Notes: a model not told the origin generated them from the sequence alone. A stretch of DNA of 29,125 nt from an uncultured Pedobacter sp. (GCA_938008555.1 CALLKE010000141.1:1-29125); one strand, 5' to 3'. Shown: positions 1 through 7,295, counted from the first letter of the stretch. A program made the numbers and translations.

Positions 1-20
1 CAGCTTAATAACAACAACAT
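1..20 (-). CDS. start of a further tail-operon gene (partial)
   Basis: An ATG at 20-18 on the minus strand is preceded by AAAGGATAAA, a plausible ribosome-binding site. It opens a frame that starts M-L-L-L-L-S and leaves the window. It sits 23 nt after the stop of the tape-measure gene. Only six codons are visible, so neither function nor reality can be judged. It could be the next tail gene or the second half of a split tape measure. Confidence 0.25.
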
Positions 21-43
21 TTTATCCTTTGACACAGTTTATT

Positions 44-1216
44 TTACACTCCCGCAAATTGAGCTGCGCCAAGTGCTAATGAGATACTCGGCTGCACTAT
101 AGTTAAGATACCTTGAGCTGTGTTAAATGCTTCAATTCTCCAATCGTCAAAACCAGCTGTTATGCGCTTCATTTGTTCAGCATAACCACCCATCACTATT
201 TTTGCCTGATCGACTGCCGTATTTGTACCCTGTATTTTACGATTATACTCATCGATATCTCTACTACCATTAATCAAGGCAATAGCAGCGGCTGCATTTT
301 CTTTACCGAATAGCTTGGTAACTAATGCCGTATCATTCATAACCGGCTTAAGCGCATTCAATCGTGCCGTTAAAGGAGTCGTCTGATCTGCCAACTGAGC
401 GATATTGATACCTGCTTCTTCTAAAGCAGCTCTAGTTTGCTTAGGCAAAAAACGGCCTTCACTCAGGATACTTAATGTATTACGAAGAGCTACTCCTCCT
501 TCAGCTCCTTTCTTGCCTGCCTTATCTAGTACTTGTATAGCTGCATTTGTTTCAGAGAAGGTAACACCGGTTGTTTTGGCTACCATCCCCACATTCTCCA
601 AAGCAGCTTTGATTTGTGGAAGTTCGGCTGAACCTTCTTTGGCAGCAGCAGCCATCACATTCATCATCTCGGCCATGGTTTTGCTGGCTTGCATCGGGTT
701 ATCCAAGCTTACACCGTACTGGTTCATCGCTGTGGTAAGCACTTCTGTAGCTGCAACAGTGTTTCCACTCATGGTTTTCGAGAGCGTATTTACATGGTCA
801 CCCATTAGCTTCAACGCCTCCGAATTTTTAGCAATGTCAGGGGATAATTGGGACAGCAAGAGTTTATAACTCTCTACATTTTGAGCTGCATCAGTACCAA
901 AGACACGTGCGCTAGCTCGTGCCGCTTCAGTAATTCCATCAAGAGCTTTGCCTGTCAAGCCAGTAATGGCTGATAAGTCCATCAAAGAAGAATTCAATGC
1001 AACACCTGGTTGAATTGCTCCATCAAGTATGGATTTTAGGTTGCGAACTCCTTCTAATGCTTGATTAACCGACAATAGCTTCTTCCAAGAATTCCCAAAA
1101 TGATTGGTCATATTTTGAGTGCTCGTTGTAACCTGATTAATCTGCTGATTGATCGATTGAAATATATTGACGGGTCGTATACTAAAATCAATACCGTAAT
1201 GTAGGTTATTATTCAT
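44..1216 (-). CDS. phage tail tape measure protein, short (TP901-type core)
   Basis: A 390-residue protein with the composition and repeats of the TP901 tape-measure core. An N-terminal segment rich in Asn and Gln is followed by a long Ala/Gly-rich helical region (about residues 80-340) with phrases such as GVALNSSLMDLSAITG and AEGGVALRNTL. Tape measures set tail length and travel down the tail tube at infection. It lies downstream of the frameshifting chaperone pair, the normal position for this gene. It is short: Mu-type tape measures are usually about 600 residues or more. The protein stops just where a hydrophobic stretch (SLALGAAQFAG) begins, and all three minus-strand frames have a stop within the next few codons. 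Either this phage has a short tape measure or the gene is split, with the rest beyond base 20. Confidence 0.75.
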   Translation of the reverse strand: MNNNLHYGIDFSIRPVNIFQSINQQINQVTTSTQNMTNHFGNSWKKLLSVNQALEGVRNLKSILDGAIQPGVALNSSLMDLSAITGLTGKALDGITEAARASARVFGTDAAQNVESYKLLLSQLSPDIAKNSEALKLMGDHVNTLSKTMSGNTVAATEVLTTAMNQYGVSLDNPMQASKTMAEMMNVMAAAAKEGSAELPQIKAALENVGMVAKTTGVTFSETNAAIQVLDKAGKKGAEGGVALRNTLSILSEGRFLPKQTRAALEEAGINIAQLADQTTPLTARLNALKPVMNDTALVTKLFGKENAAAAIALINGSRDIDEYNRKIQGTNTAVDQAKIVMGGYAEQMKRITAGFDDWRIEAFNTAQGILTIVQPSISLALGAAQFAGV

Positions 1217-1223
1217 TTTTTGT

Positions 1224-1231
1224 TATGTTTG
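1224..1231 (+). promoter_or_regulatory. candidate -7 element TATGTTTG
   Basis: A perfect match to the Bacteroidota -7 consensus TAnnTTTG, 19 nt before the ATG of the small plus-strand gene at 1251. No clear -33 TTTG lies at the usual distance. The same octamer precedes another small plus-strand membrane-protein gene (13276). It supports independent transcription of this antisense gene, but such a match can arise by chance in AT-rich DNA. Confidence 0.3.
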
Positions 1232-1250
1232 GACTTCAACAAAGTGAAAT

Positions 1251-1448
1251 ATGGTTTTTGTTATTCCTGTGATTATAGCTGTTTTAGTATTCTTTGCAGC
1301 TCTTAGACTTGGGCACGAAGCAGGCCGTTCTAACTGTTATAATAATTGCAATTGCAAAAAATGTCGTACCTCTTCACCCGAACAAACCGCACCCACTTAC
1401 ACCTACACAGCCACCCAAAATAAAACCACTTCAACCACTCGGCTTTAA
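1251..1448 (+). CDS. small cysteine-rich single-pass membrane protein, antisense to the tail operon
   Basis: A 65-residue frame with a clear hydrophobic N-terminus (about residues 2-19). A Cys-rich stretch (NCYNNCNCKKC, about 28-38) and a Thr/Ser/Pro-rich polar tail follow. It lies on the strand opposite the tail genes, in the only gap of that operon large enough to hold it. Its last codons overlap the end of the frameshifted chaperone extension by 4 nt. I do not recognise a family. The membrane segment plus Cys cluster, the lack of any minus-strand frame here and a TAnnTTTG upstream favour a real gene. The short length and strand argue for caution. A phage cargo (moron) gene is the likeliest reading. 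Confidence 0.45.
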   Translation: MVFVIPVIIAVLVFFAALRLGHEAGRSNCYNNCNCKKCRTSSPEQTAPTYTYTATQNKTTSTTRL

Positions 1449-1645
1449 TCTCCATCTCCCCCAAACAACCTAGCCAACATCTCCGCCTGGTTGCTCAATC
1501 TCCATTGTTCCAGCCATTGCGCTTCTGCATATAAATCACTCCATGCTGTTAAACTCAACTTTTCAGGCACCTGACCAAAATTGGCGCGTATCAGCACATT
1601 ACCCATGCGTATGAAATCCTCCCCATTGTGCAGGGAGGCTATACT
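1445..1645 (-). CDS. tail assembly chaperone, C-terminal (GT-type) extension made by -1 frameshift
   Basis: Reading the -1 frame from the heptamer at 1651-1645 gives a 66-codon open extension ending at a TAA (1447-1445). It has no start codon of its own at the junction, and its composition is protein-like (Trp, Leu and Glu rich: EAQWLEQWRLSNQAEML; end LFGGDGD). Joined to the first 107 residues of the upstream gene it makes a protein of about 173 residues. In lambda and many other tailed phages the gene before the tape measure is expressed as a short form (G) and a frameshifted long form (GT). The T part recruits tail tube subunits and the G part coats the tape measure. Position, frame, slippery site and stop all fit that model. 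Ordinary gene calling would miss this segment. Confidence 0.85.
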   Translation of the reverse strand, partial: SIASLHNGEDFIRMGNVLIRANFGQVPEKLSLTAWSDLYAEAQWLEQWRLSNQAEMLARLFGGDGD

Positions 1646-1651
1646 TTTTTT
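1618..1651 (-). promoter_or_regulatory. programmed -1 ribosomal frameshift signal
   Basis: On the minus strand, the zero-frame codons ATA-AAA-AAA-GTA-TAG contain the slippery heptamer A-AAA-AAA (1651-1645). Six nucleotides later, with the zero-frame TAG inside the spacer, comes a GC-rich hairpin. CCTCCC (1638-1633) pairs with GGGAGG (1623-1618) around a 9-nt loop. Heptamer, short spacer and stem-loop are the three standard parts of a -1 frameshift site. Confidence 0.85.
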
Positions 1652-1965
1652 ATGTAACCCTCCAACGGCTTCATAATTTCACTTAGCTGAGCAATGGCCG
1701 ATAAACGTACTCGCGGGCGCTTTTTCATTGCCTCGTCACAGCTGAGTAAGCAATTGTCAAACAGGGCTAGCGAAGCTTTTACTTCATCTTGTTTAGCCAA
1801 AGTGGTGATTGCTGATAGCGCCTCCATAGTCGGTTCCTTGAAGATGCCTTCATATTTTTCATCGCCTTCTACTACCGTTACCAGGCTCAGTGCACCATGT
1901 TTAGCTTTCAATTCATTGATTTGGTCTGGTGTTAAACCACAGATTAGTTCGTTTTCAGTTGTCAT
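1639..1965 (-). CDS. tail assembly chaperone, short form (G-type)
   Basis: A 108-residue acidic helical protein (start MTTENELICGLTPDQ, end EGYIKKV). It stands between the tail tube gene and the tape measure, the position of the lambda gpG-type chaperone, which binds the tape measure during tail assembly. Its last codons overlap a slippery A-AAA-AAA run. A fraction of ribosomes would shift to the -1 frame there and add 66 residues. The sequence alone is weakly diagnostic. The call rests on gene order together with the frameshift signal. Confidence 0.82.
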   Translation of the reverse strand: MTTENELICGLTPDQINELKAKHGALSLVTVVEGDEKYEGIFKEPTMEALSAITTLAKQDEVKASLALFDNCLLSCDEAMKKRPRVRLSAIAQLSEIMKPLEGYIKKV

Positions 1966-2067
1966 TTTGGGTGTTTTTAAATTGTCTTTGTTAAGGTTTA
2001 TTGATGATTGTGTCTTTTTGCCTCCACCAAGGCGCGGATCAACCGCACCCAGGCTAGAGACAACATC

Positions 2068-2502
2068 CTATCTATTCCATTCAATATGCGATACCAACAG
2101 CTCCAGTTCCACTTCCTTTTTCATGTCGCCTTCTTTCCAATCGCGGCTTTGCTTTTTGAACTCACAGTTCATCAGAACATCCTTGATAATTGGGCCACTT
2201 TCGGGTAAGTAGGATACGATGATCGTAAATGGAGCCATGCGGTTCAGTTGCCCTTCGCGGGCAGAGGCAGTTAGCGCCATCACCGTTTCTACCGAGAGTG
2301 TGATCGATGCAGATGCTTTTATCCTTCCGTAGCCACGCGCTACTGGGCGGCGTCCTGCGCCATATACATCTTCTTTTTCTTGTTCTTCTTCGTATTTGAT
2401 GGCTGTGATGCCTGTTATAGGCAAAGCACCCACGTTTACCACGATATCGCCCCAGCCGTATGAACGACCATTAATTAAAGGGCTTACAACTTCTGTACTC
2501 AT
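2068..2502 (-). CDS. phage tail tube protein
   Basis: A 144-residue protein lying 2 nt after the sheath gene and before the chaperones, the canonical place of the inner tail tube protein in contractile-tailed phages. It is rich in beta-prone segments and has a phrase typical of tube proteins of this type (ITAIKYEEEQEKEDVYGAG, then RPVARGYG, about residues 32-58). Tube hexamers stack to form the channel through which DNA leaves the head. The tube assignment is inferred mainly from gene order and size, with moderate sequence support. Confidence 0.75.
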   Translation of the reverse strand: MSTEVVSPLINGRSYGWGDIVVNVGALPITGITAIKYEEEQEKEDVYGAGRRPVARGYGRIKASASITLSVETVMALTASAREGQLNRMAPFTIIVSYLPESGPIIKDVLMNCEFKKQSRDWKEGDMKKEVELELLVSHIEWNR

Positions 2503-2504
2503 TT

Positions 2505-3692
2505 CTATTCCTCTATTTTAACTGTAAAACCAATATTGACATTTATCTGACGCAACACGCCCATCGGGATCAGCTTCACTGTTACGTTCAGTTTGGATGA
2601 GCCAAGCACCGATTGATTGGGATCAATCTCCACGTCGAAACCACTCAATTCACCTGCGCGCTCCATCTGGATCAAACATTCTTTGGCTAAGGTTTCCAGA
2701 AAAGTGGTAGTCCCTACAGAGATGTACCCGGTTTTAGCATCGATGCGCAATGGGCCACTCAAATGAGGTAATAAGGCTTTGTAAATTCCGCGTACGGCTT
2801 TGTCGATGGTGCGGTTGTTTTCGATGTAGGCGTAATCGCTTTCCGGTTTGTCTGCCGTGAAGCTGTCGTTCCAATACGAGCCTGCTTGACCTACGTGTTT
2901 ACGTAAAAACAGGTAGCGCTTGCTGTTGATGAGTTCCTGTTGTTCTGGGGTTAGCTCATTTATTAAGGTGCCATCTACCAAGGCTGCTACATCTAATTCT
3001 TTGGCTAGGTTTTCTGATTTGCTTGGGTACGTAGTGCTTACCATATTCTGTTTTTCTACCCAAGCAATGCTCTCATGTACCCCAGCGCGGGCAATAGCCC
3101 CCATACATGCACCAATAGCTGTTACTGCTGGTTTATCAGCGCCGCCTTTTTTAGCGAACGTTGCTCCTAAGCCACCACCATCTTGTGCAATACAAATGGA
3201 TACACGCGGATACGCATTGGCGCCTAATGTGGGTAGCGCGCTGAGCTCCTCGGTAGTCATGCGGTAGGCAAGCACAGCTGAAAGAGGCATGTTCATCGCA
3301 GCTAAATCCTCGCAAACTTTGTTCAAATTAGCTTCATGCGTCGTGTTGCTATGCCCCAACCATACACCGATCTGACGAATAGCGCCAGCAGCTTGTTGTT
3401 GCATTTGTTTGATTTCGGTAAAAGAGCCATCGTAACTATCTGCCGGCACTGCGCGCACAAGTAGTTTGCTTCCTGGTGCCACTCTGAAAAATTCAGCCAC
3501 ATGGTAATACACCATCGGCGTTTTAGCGAGCGATACCTTGTTGCGCTCGGCATCTTCTAAGCTGTAAATAGTGAATAAGTCAGGCAACTGACTAGCCTCT
3601 GGCCCGTAAAATAGCAAGGCCGATACATGGTCTTCGCCTGCTGCTCGGCGTTTTAAGCCGCCTTGCGCTCGTTGAAAAGTGATTCCGTTCAT
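2505..3692 (-). CDS. contractile tail sheath protein (DUF2586-like)
   Basis: A 395-residue protein of the DUF2586 type, which serves as tail sheath in Mu-like phages of Bacteroidota. It opens with NGITFQRAQGGLKRRAAGEDHVSAL cut into the usual N-terminal strand and loop. A central region holds GLGATFAKKG and the conserved C-terminal half ends in a series of beta strands (LNVTVKLIPMGVLRQINVNIGF). Its presence shows that the particle is a myovirus. The sheath subunits wrap the tube encoded by the next gene and contract at infection. The gap to the tube gene is only 2 nt, which indicates coupled expression. Confidence 0.82.
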   Translation of the reverse strand: MNGITFQRAQGGLKRRAAGEDHVSALLFYGPEASQLPDLFTIYSLEDAERNKVSLAKTPMVYYHVAEFFRVAPGSKLLVRAVPADSYDGSFTEIKQMQQQAAGAIRQIGVWLGHSNTTHEANLNKVCEDLAAMNMPLSAVLAYRMTTEELSALPTLGANAYPRVSICIAQDGGGLGATFAKKGGADKPAVTAIGACMGAIARAGVHESIAWVEKQNMVSTTYPSKSENLAKELDVAALVDGTLINELTPEQQELINSKRYLFLRKHVGQAGSYWNDSFTADKPESDYAYIENNRTIDKAVRGIYKALLPHLSGPLRIDAKTGYISVGTTTFLETLAKECLIQMERAGELSGFDVEIDPNQSVLGSSKLNVTVKLIPMGVLRQINVNIGFTVKIEE

Positions 3693-3715
3693 TGATTTGG
3701 TTTAATTGTTTTTTC

Positions 3716-4195
3716 TTATCTATTTCTATAATTGCTGAGCGTCAGTAGTAGGAATAAGCCACCTAAAAGAATCATCAGCGAGCGTCCAAGCCATATTTGT
3801 GTCTGTTGCCACGAGCTCATTGGCTTTTCTGTGGGCACAAATACGGTCTCTTTAAGCATGTCGGTGATGTGTTTTTCTTTCCAGTTGAGGTAAATGTTAG
3901 CGCTGTCACAAAGGCAATCCACCTGCAACAATCCATCTGCTAAGTGCACCTGTGGTGCTTGGGTACGTTTGCCTGCTTGTTTGTTGAGCACCTGTTTGAT
4001 GGCTACCTTACCCGTTTGATCAGTAATCAATTCAGCTCGAAAGCTGGACCGATCGGCAGCGATGGTCACCGTACTATCGCGTGGAATTTCCTTGATGATG
4101 GTGCGGGCTTGTTTGCTCGTTAATATGGGTTGCTTTGTGGATCTGCAACTAAGCAGAAGTAGTAGCAGACAACTCATTATTCCTATTATTCTCAT
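3716..4195 (-). CDS. unimolecular-spanin-like lipoprotein with C-terminal membrane anchor
   Basis: 159 residues. An N-terminal lipoprotein signal ends in LLLSC (lipid Cys at 17). A polar, presumably periplasmic domain of about 110 residues follows, then a hydrophobic C-terminal segment (about 132-153) before a basic end (NYRNR). Anchors in both outer and inner membrane are the hallmark of u-spanins, which fuse the two membranes in the last step of lysis of Gram-negative hosts. The gene is the third of a lysis cassette, and its start lies 47 nt inside the upstream gene, reminiscent of nested spanin genes. The architecture is seen. The function is inferred from it and the context. Confidence 0.62.
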   Translation of the reverse strand: MRIIGIMSCLLLLLLSCRSTKQPILTSKQARTIIKEIPRDSTVTIAADRSSFRAELITDQTGKVAIKQVLNKQAGKRTQAPQVHLADGLLQVDCLCDSANIYLNWKEKHITDMLKETVFVPTEKPMSSWQQTQIWLGRSLMILLGGLFLLLTLSNYRNR

Positions 4196-4505
4196 ATTTT
4201 TTGATTAATTCTTGATACAACATTCGCTCATGCTCCAGTGCCACACGCAAGGCGTGCAACTCTTGTTTCAACTTGATATTTTCGGCCATTTGGTTATCTA
4301 AGGCAACTATCAATTCGTTCAGCCGGTTAGTGAGGCGTTCCATGTTATTTAGGTCGGCGGTCACTTCTTTTTCTTCGTTGTCTATTTCTACGCCTTTGGT
4401 TTCAGCATTGCTACGCCTGCGGCCGAGGAACCAGCCAACGAGTCCCGAGGTACTTATGGCAGCTACCAGCCAATTGATGTTTTCCAATACATTATAATTC
4501 GACAT
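4149..4505 (-). CDS. lysis-cassette membrane protein with coiled coil (holin or inner-membrane spanin candidate)
   Basis: 118 residues: one hydrophobic segment near the N-terminus (about 12-28), then GRRRSN, then a long charged coiled coil (about 42-110: NLNNMERLTNRLNEL type heptads). It overlaps the endolysin gene upstream by 14 nt and the lipoprotein gene downstream by 47 nt. An N-terminal anchor plus coiled coil matches inner-membrane spanins (Rz). However, the Arg cluster just after the membrane segment suggests the coiled coil is cytoplasmic, which fits Rz poorly. No other holin is visible, so a holin role is equally possible. Confidence 0.5.
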   Translation of the reverse strand: MSNYNVLENINWLVAAISTSGLVGWFLGRRRSNAETKGVEIDNEEKEVTADLNNMERLTNRLNELIVALDNQMAENIKLKQELHALRVALEHERMLYQELIKKYENNRNNELSATTSA

Positions 4506-4980
4506 AGGGCCTCCCTGGTTTTACTTGTTGAGCTAACTGAATAGTGGTCTTGCCAAATGTTTTTTGGAAGTGAGGCATATCCGTTTTGCCTTTGCTCCAT
4601 CGGCCGCCCCATTCCCAACCTTGTTTTTCAAATATTTTTACGCATTCCATCCAATCAGCCAAACCATCACCGTCGTAATCTTTCAGTGTATCCCAACCGA
4701 TCGTTTTGTTATCGATTAGCAAGCAGATATCCACTGCCAATCCGTAATTGTGATACGATCGCCCACCTTCCGCCCAGGTCACTATTTTTCCTGGCGTTGT
4801 TCGCCCTTGCGCATACAGTGCGTTCTGTTCAGCGATGGTGCGGAAGGTTTGGGTGAATCGTATTTGCGCTCTTCCCGTCAGGCAACGGCAGATTTGGAGG
4901 TAGATATCCTTGGCTTCTAGACGCAGTTTGGGATGCAGCGTTTCGATCCTGGCGAGGGTTATTCTGTCGAGCGTGATCAT
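4492..4980 (-). CDS. endolysin: M15 (VanY/CwlK-like) peptidase with EF-hand-like loop
   Basis: 162 residues of the LAS/M15 peptidase family, which cleaves the L-Ala-D-Glu or D-Ala bond of peptidoglycan peptides. Zinc-site motifs are SYHNYGLAVD (His77, Asp84) and DMPHFQ (His137). WEWGGRW (about 122-128) precedes the last His, as in T5-type L-alanoyl-D-glutamate peptidases. Between the two motifs, residues 101-112 (DYDGDGLADWME) form a perfect 12-residue EF-hand loop with Asp/Glu at positions 1, 3, 5, 9 and 12. No signal peptide is seen, so export depends on a holin. ATGA overlap with the capsid gene upstream couples its translation to that of the capsid. Confidence 0.9.
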   Translation of the reverse strand: MITLDRITLARIETLHPKLRLEAKDIYLQICRCLTGRAQIRFTQTFRTIAEQNALYAQGRTTPGKIVTWAEGGRSYHNYGLAVDICLLIDNKTIGWDTLKDYDGDGLADWMECVKIFEKQGWEWGGRWSKGKTDMPHFQKTFGKTTIQLAQQVKPGRPYVEL

Positions 4981-5861
4981 CCTTTGCCACTTATAATTGC
5001 ACCCAAATACATTTGCTTCTTCGGAATTACCAAGGAATACTGGCGGAAATTGATCTCATTCTCCTGCATCCGTGGATTGGTTTTTGCTTCCGAGAAATAC
5101 ATTTTGGTTTCGCCACTGGCTTTAGCGACATAGGGCGCATAGAATGCCACGCTGGCTGGCACATCTTTTGCCCCAGGTGCTACGCCAAAAGCTTTCTTCG
5201 TTTTTGTTTCCTGATCATAATAAGGTGCCGCGCCGTATTCATATACATCAAAACCGTACAGACCTGCAATCCGTCCACTTTTGTAATCATAATAGTGGTT
5301 CGCAAATTTTTGATCGAGTTCCAGTAAATCACTGGTATGATCTGGGCAAAGCACTAAACGGCGACCTTCCAGAGGAACTTCCAATTGATCATAAGCTTTT
5401 TTCAATTGGATGATATCGCTGCGTTTGAGTGCTTTTCGGCCATCTACTTCAGGGCCAGTTGTGATGAGCACTGGTGTTTCTTTGGTGTGCTTGGCCGGTG
5501 CAATGGCATGCAAGGCTTTCTTAAGTTTTTCCTTGGTGATAGCTCCAGCATGCATATCACGAGTCACGCTCATTCGATCTGATGCGCTGGCATGCAGTTC
5601 ATCATCAGTAATAATGGTAACCTCAGTTTGATATTTATCAAGTGATAAACCAATATCTTCATTAGCTAATGCCGAAGTTGGTAGCGGATAGGTGCTATTA
5701 TTAATGAGCACCTTAGGCTCCACACCCATGTAGGTCATGTGGATCACATTATTATTGGCGTAGCGACTATAGTCGGGCAGGCCATCTAAAAAGGTTGCTT
5801 GTTCTAAAGTGGATACTTTGCGAAGGACCTCACCGATCCATATTTCTTGTTTTACTGACAT
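4977..5861 (-). CDS. major capsid protein
   Basis: A 294-residue protein directly after the protease/scaffold gene (21-nt gap), the standard position of the major head protein. The N-terminal part (about 1-60) has a typical capsid arm character (EIWIGEVLRKVSTLEQATFL is about 5-24). The middle contains DDELHASASDRMSVTRDMHAG. The C-terminal half has the strand-rich pattern KTKKAFGVAPGAKDVPASVAFYAP. It forms the icosahedral shell after proteolytic maturation. I recognise it as a Bacteroidota Mu-like capsid mostly from gene order and size; the fold (HK97) is assumed. Confidence 0.72.
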   Translation of the reverse strand: MSVKQEIWIGEVLRKVSTLEQATFLDGLPDYSRYANNNVIHMTYMGVEPKVLINNSTYPLPTSALANEDIGLSLDKYQTEVTIITDDELHASASDRMSVTRDMHAGAITKEKLKKALHAIAPAKHTKETPVLITTGPEVDGRKALKRSDIIQLKKAYDQLEVPLEGRRLVLCPDHTSDLLELDQKFANHYYDYKSGRIAGLYGFDVYEYGAAPYYDQETKTKKAFGVAPGAKDVPASVAFYAPYVAKASGETKMYFSEAKTNPRMQENEINFRQYSLVIPKKQMYLGAIISGKG

Positions 5862-5882
5862 AATCTTTTTGTTTGGTAAGGG

Positions 5883-6722
5883 TTAGTAGCGCGGTTCAAA
5901 TCCATAATGACCGTAGAAAAGTTGCTCATAGGACTCTCGATGTTCCATTCGGTAGCGTTCAAACTCCGCATCAGGAAGAGCCTGCAGTTTTTCCCAGCTC
6001 ATGGTTTCTTTGGGAGCAACATGCTTGCTGAGGTCTTTCATCAAGTCAACCAGCCGTGGTTCTTTACTGGTTGCTTTTATCGGTTTAGCAGCAGACAGGG
6101 CAGCAATCTTTTTATCGATGGTGTCTAATCTGGCCAGAATGGGATCGGTCGTATCCGGATCGGATTGCTCTAGGGCAGCCAATTGCTCCAGAATATTTTC
6201 TTCGGCAGCTGTTTCAGGCAAATCGAATGAGTCAAAGGTGGGTTTCATAGCTAATTTTCTTTGTTCTTCTTGTTTATAGATTGGTGGAAGTATGTGATCA
6301 ATATTCTCGGCATGGACTCCATTTAGGCGCAACGCATTCCGATTTCCAGGGATACCACAGATGCTCAGCTCCAAAAGTTCGCAGCGCGTAACGGTGGGAC
6401 GACTTTGGCCATCCAGCACCAATGAGACGTCAGCACTTGTCTCTAGCACATCAATACCTACCGAGCATGCATTCAGGAATCCACGTTCGGCTTTTTTCTG
6501 CACGGCCACAGCTTGCTCATCCTCTAAATCAAAATCGATATCGAGCGTGATGCTACCGTCGGGCTCATGTCGCAAGTCTTTGCCCTTGCCAATAGGCAGG
6601 TTATAGGTGCCGTGGTTGTAAAACACAACCGGATTTTTCTCGAATGAGGTAGTGCTCATCCCTCGGGAAAGAATCCGATAACCATACCTGTTTACACTTT
6701 CGTCGCTGATGATAAATCGCAT
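5883..6722 (-). CDS. prohead protease with fused scaffold-like tail
   Basis: 279 residues. The first 150 or so form a herpesvirus/HK97-type prohead serine protease: YNHG (His37), LNACSVGI (Ser87 in the CSVG nucleophile context) and ELLELSICGIPGNRNAL, the family's conserved E-x-S-x-P-x-N-type strand (about 115-131). The rest (about 160-279) is Glu/Asp/Lys-rich and predicted helical, fitting a cleavable scaffold domain. It matures the prohead by cleaving scaffold and capsid. It is the first gene of the minus-strand late operon; its start faces the terminase operon across 135 nt. Confidence 0.85.
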   Translation of the reverse strand: MRFIISDESVNRYGYRILSRGMSTTSFEKNPVVFYNHGTYNLPIGKGKDLRHEPDGSITLDIDFDLEDEQAVAVQKKAERGFLNACSVGIDVLETSADVSLVLDGQSRPTVTRCELLELSICGIPGNRNALRLNGVHAENIDHILPPIYKQEEQRKLAMKPTFDSFDLPETAAEENILEQLAALEQSDPDTTDPILARLDTIDKKIAALSAAKPIKATSKEPRLVDLMKDLSKHVAPKETMSWEKLQALPDAEFERYRMEHRESYEQLFYGHYGFEPRY

Positions 6723-6857
6723 GTTTGGGTCGTTTGTTGGTACAAAGATTTAATGAGGATTTGGAATAAAAAACCAATTACACAAGGTTGATTGATAGAT
6801 ACTTAAGCCTTGCGTAATCATTTTTTTAAGTCCCGATTTGTTCTAAGTTTTGCCCCA
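6723..6857. promoter_or_regulatory. divergent late control region
   Basis: 135 nt between the divergent starts of the protease/capsid/tail operon (minus) and the terminase/portal operon (plus), so it should hold both late promoters. No perfect TAnnTTTG is found. Near matches are AATCTTTG on the minus strand (about 6742-6749) and CTAAGTTTTG on the plus strand (about 6843-6852). Imperfect -7 elements would fit activator-dependent late promoters of the Mu type, but no activator site could be recognised. Confidence 0.45.
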
Positions 6858-7295
6858 ATGAACATGAACAAAGACAAGAAACTTTTGGCCCAAGAGCTCT
6901 TCATTCACGGCGCCCACACCCGCAAATCCATCAGTGAAATGGTTGGCGTAACGGAGAAGACGCTGCGCAAATGGATCGAGGATGGAGGTTGGGAAAAAAT
7001 GAAGAATCTGCAAGGCGTCACCCGCTCGCAGCTATTGCAGGATAGCTATGCCCAACTCAAAGCCATCAATGAAAAGATTCGAAGCATCGGCGGCGTACCA
7101 ACAAAAGAATTATATGATGCCAAGTCCATCATCGGCAAAGAAATCGAGCGATTGAGTGATCACTCTATTGCGGTATACATCGAGTGTTTTAGCGAGTTTA
7201 CTGGGTGGCTGCTACGCCATCATCCTAAGGAAACCAAGCTGTTCGGTGGCTTGATGCTGGAATTTTTAGAAGCCAAACAAGCAGGAGCCAATTAA
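6858..7295 (+). CDS. small terminase subunit / DUF1804-like HTH protein
   Basis: 145 residues from the ATG at 6858. An in-frame ATG at 6810 would add 16 residues with no family character. The N-terminal third has a helix-turn-helix (ARKSISEMVGVTEKTLRKWI-type, about residues 20-40: trihelical with Thr-Arg-Lys start). Helical segments follow, as in Mu gp27-like/DUF1804 small terminases, which recognise viral DNA and pass it to the large subunit. The neighbour downstream is the large terminase, which supports the role. In Mu-like phages packaging starts from integrated copies and proceeds headful. Confidence 0.75.
   Translation: MNMNKDKKLLAQELFIHGAHTRKSISEMVGVTEKTLRKWIEDGGWEKMKNLQGVTRSQLLQDSYAQLKAINEKIRSIGGVPTKELYDAKSIIGKEIERLSDHSIAVYIECFSEFTGWLLRHHPKETKLFGGLMLEFLEAKQAGAN

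Noticed and set aside
405..869. Long plus-strand frame of 154 codons inside the tape-measure gene
   Set aside because: Antisense shadow of the Ala/Ser-rich tape-measure coding strand; no ribosome-binding site or domain, and the minus-strand frame is clearly coding.
1694..2212. Plus-strand frame of 172 codons opposite chaperone and tube genes
   Set aside because: Crosses two real minus-strand genes and their gap, Ser/Phe/Leu-rich without domain signs; shadow.
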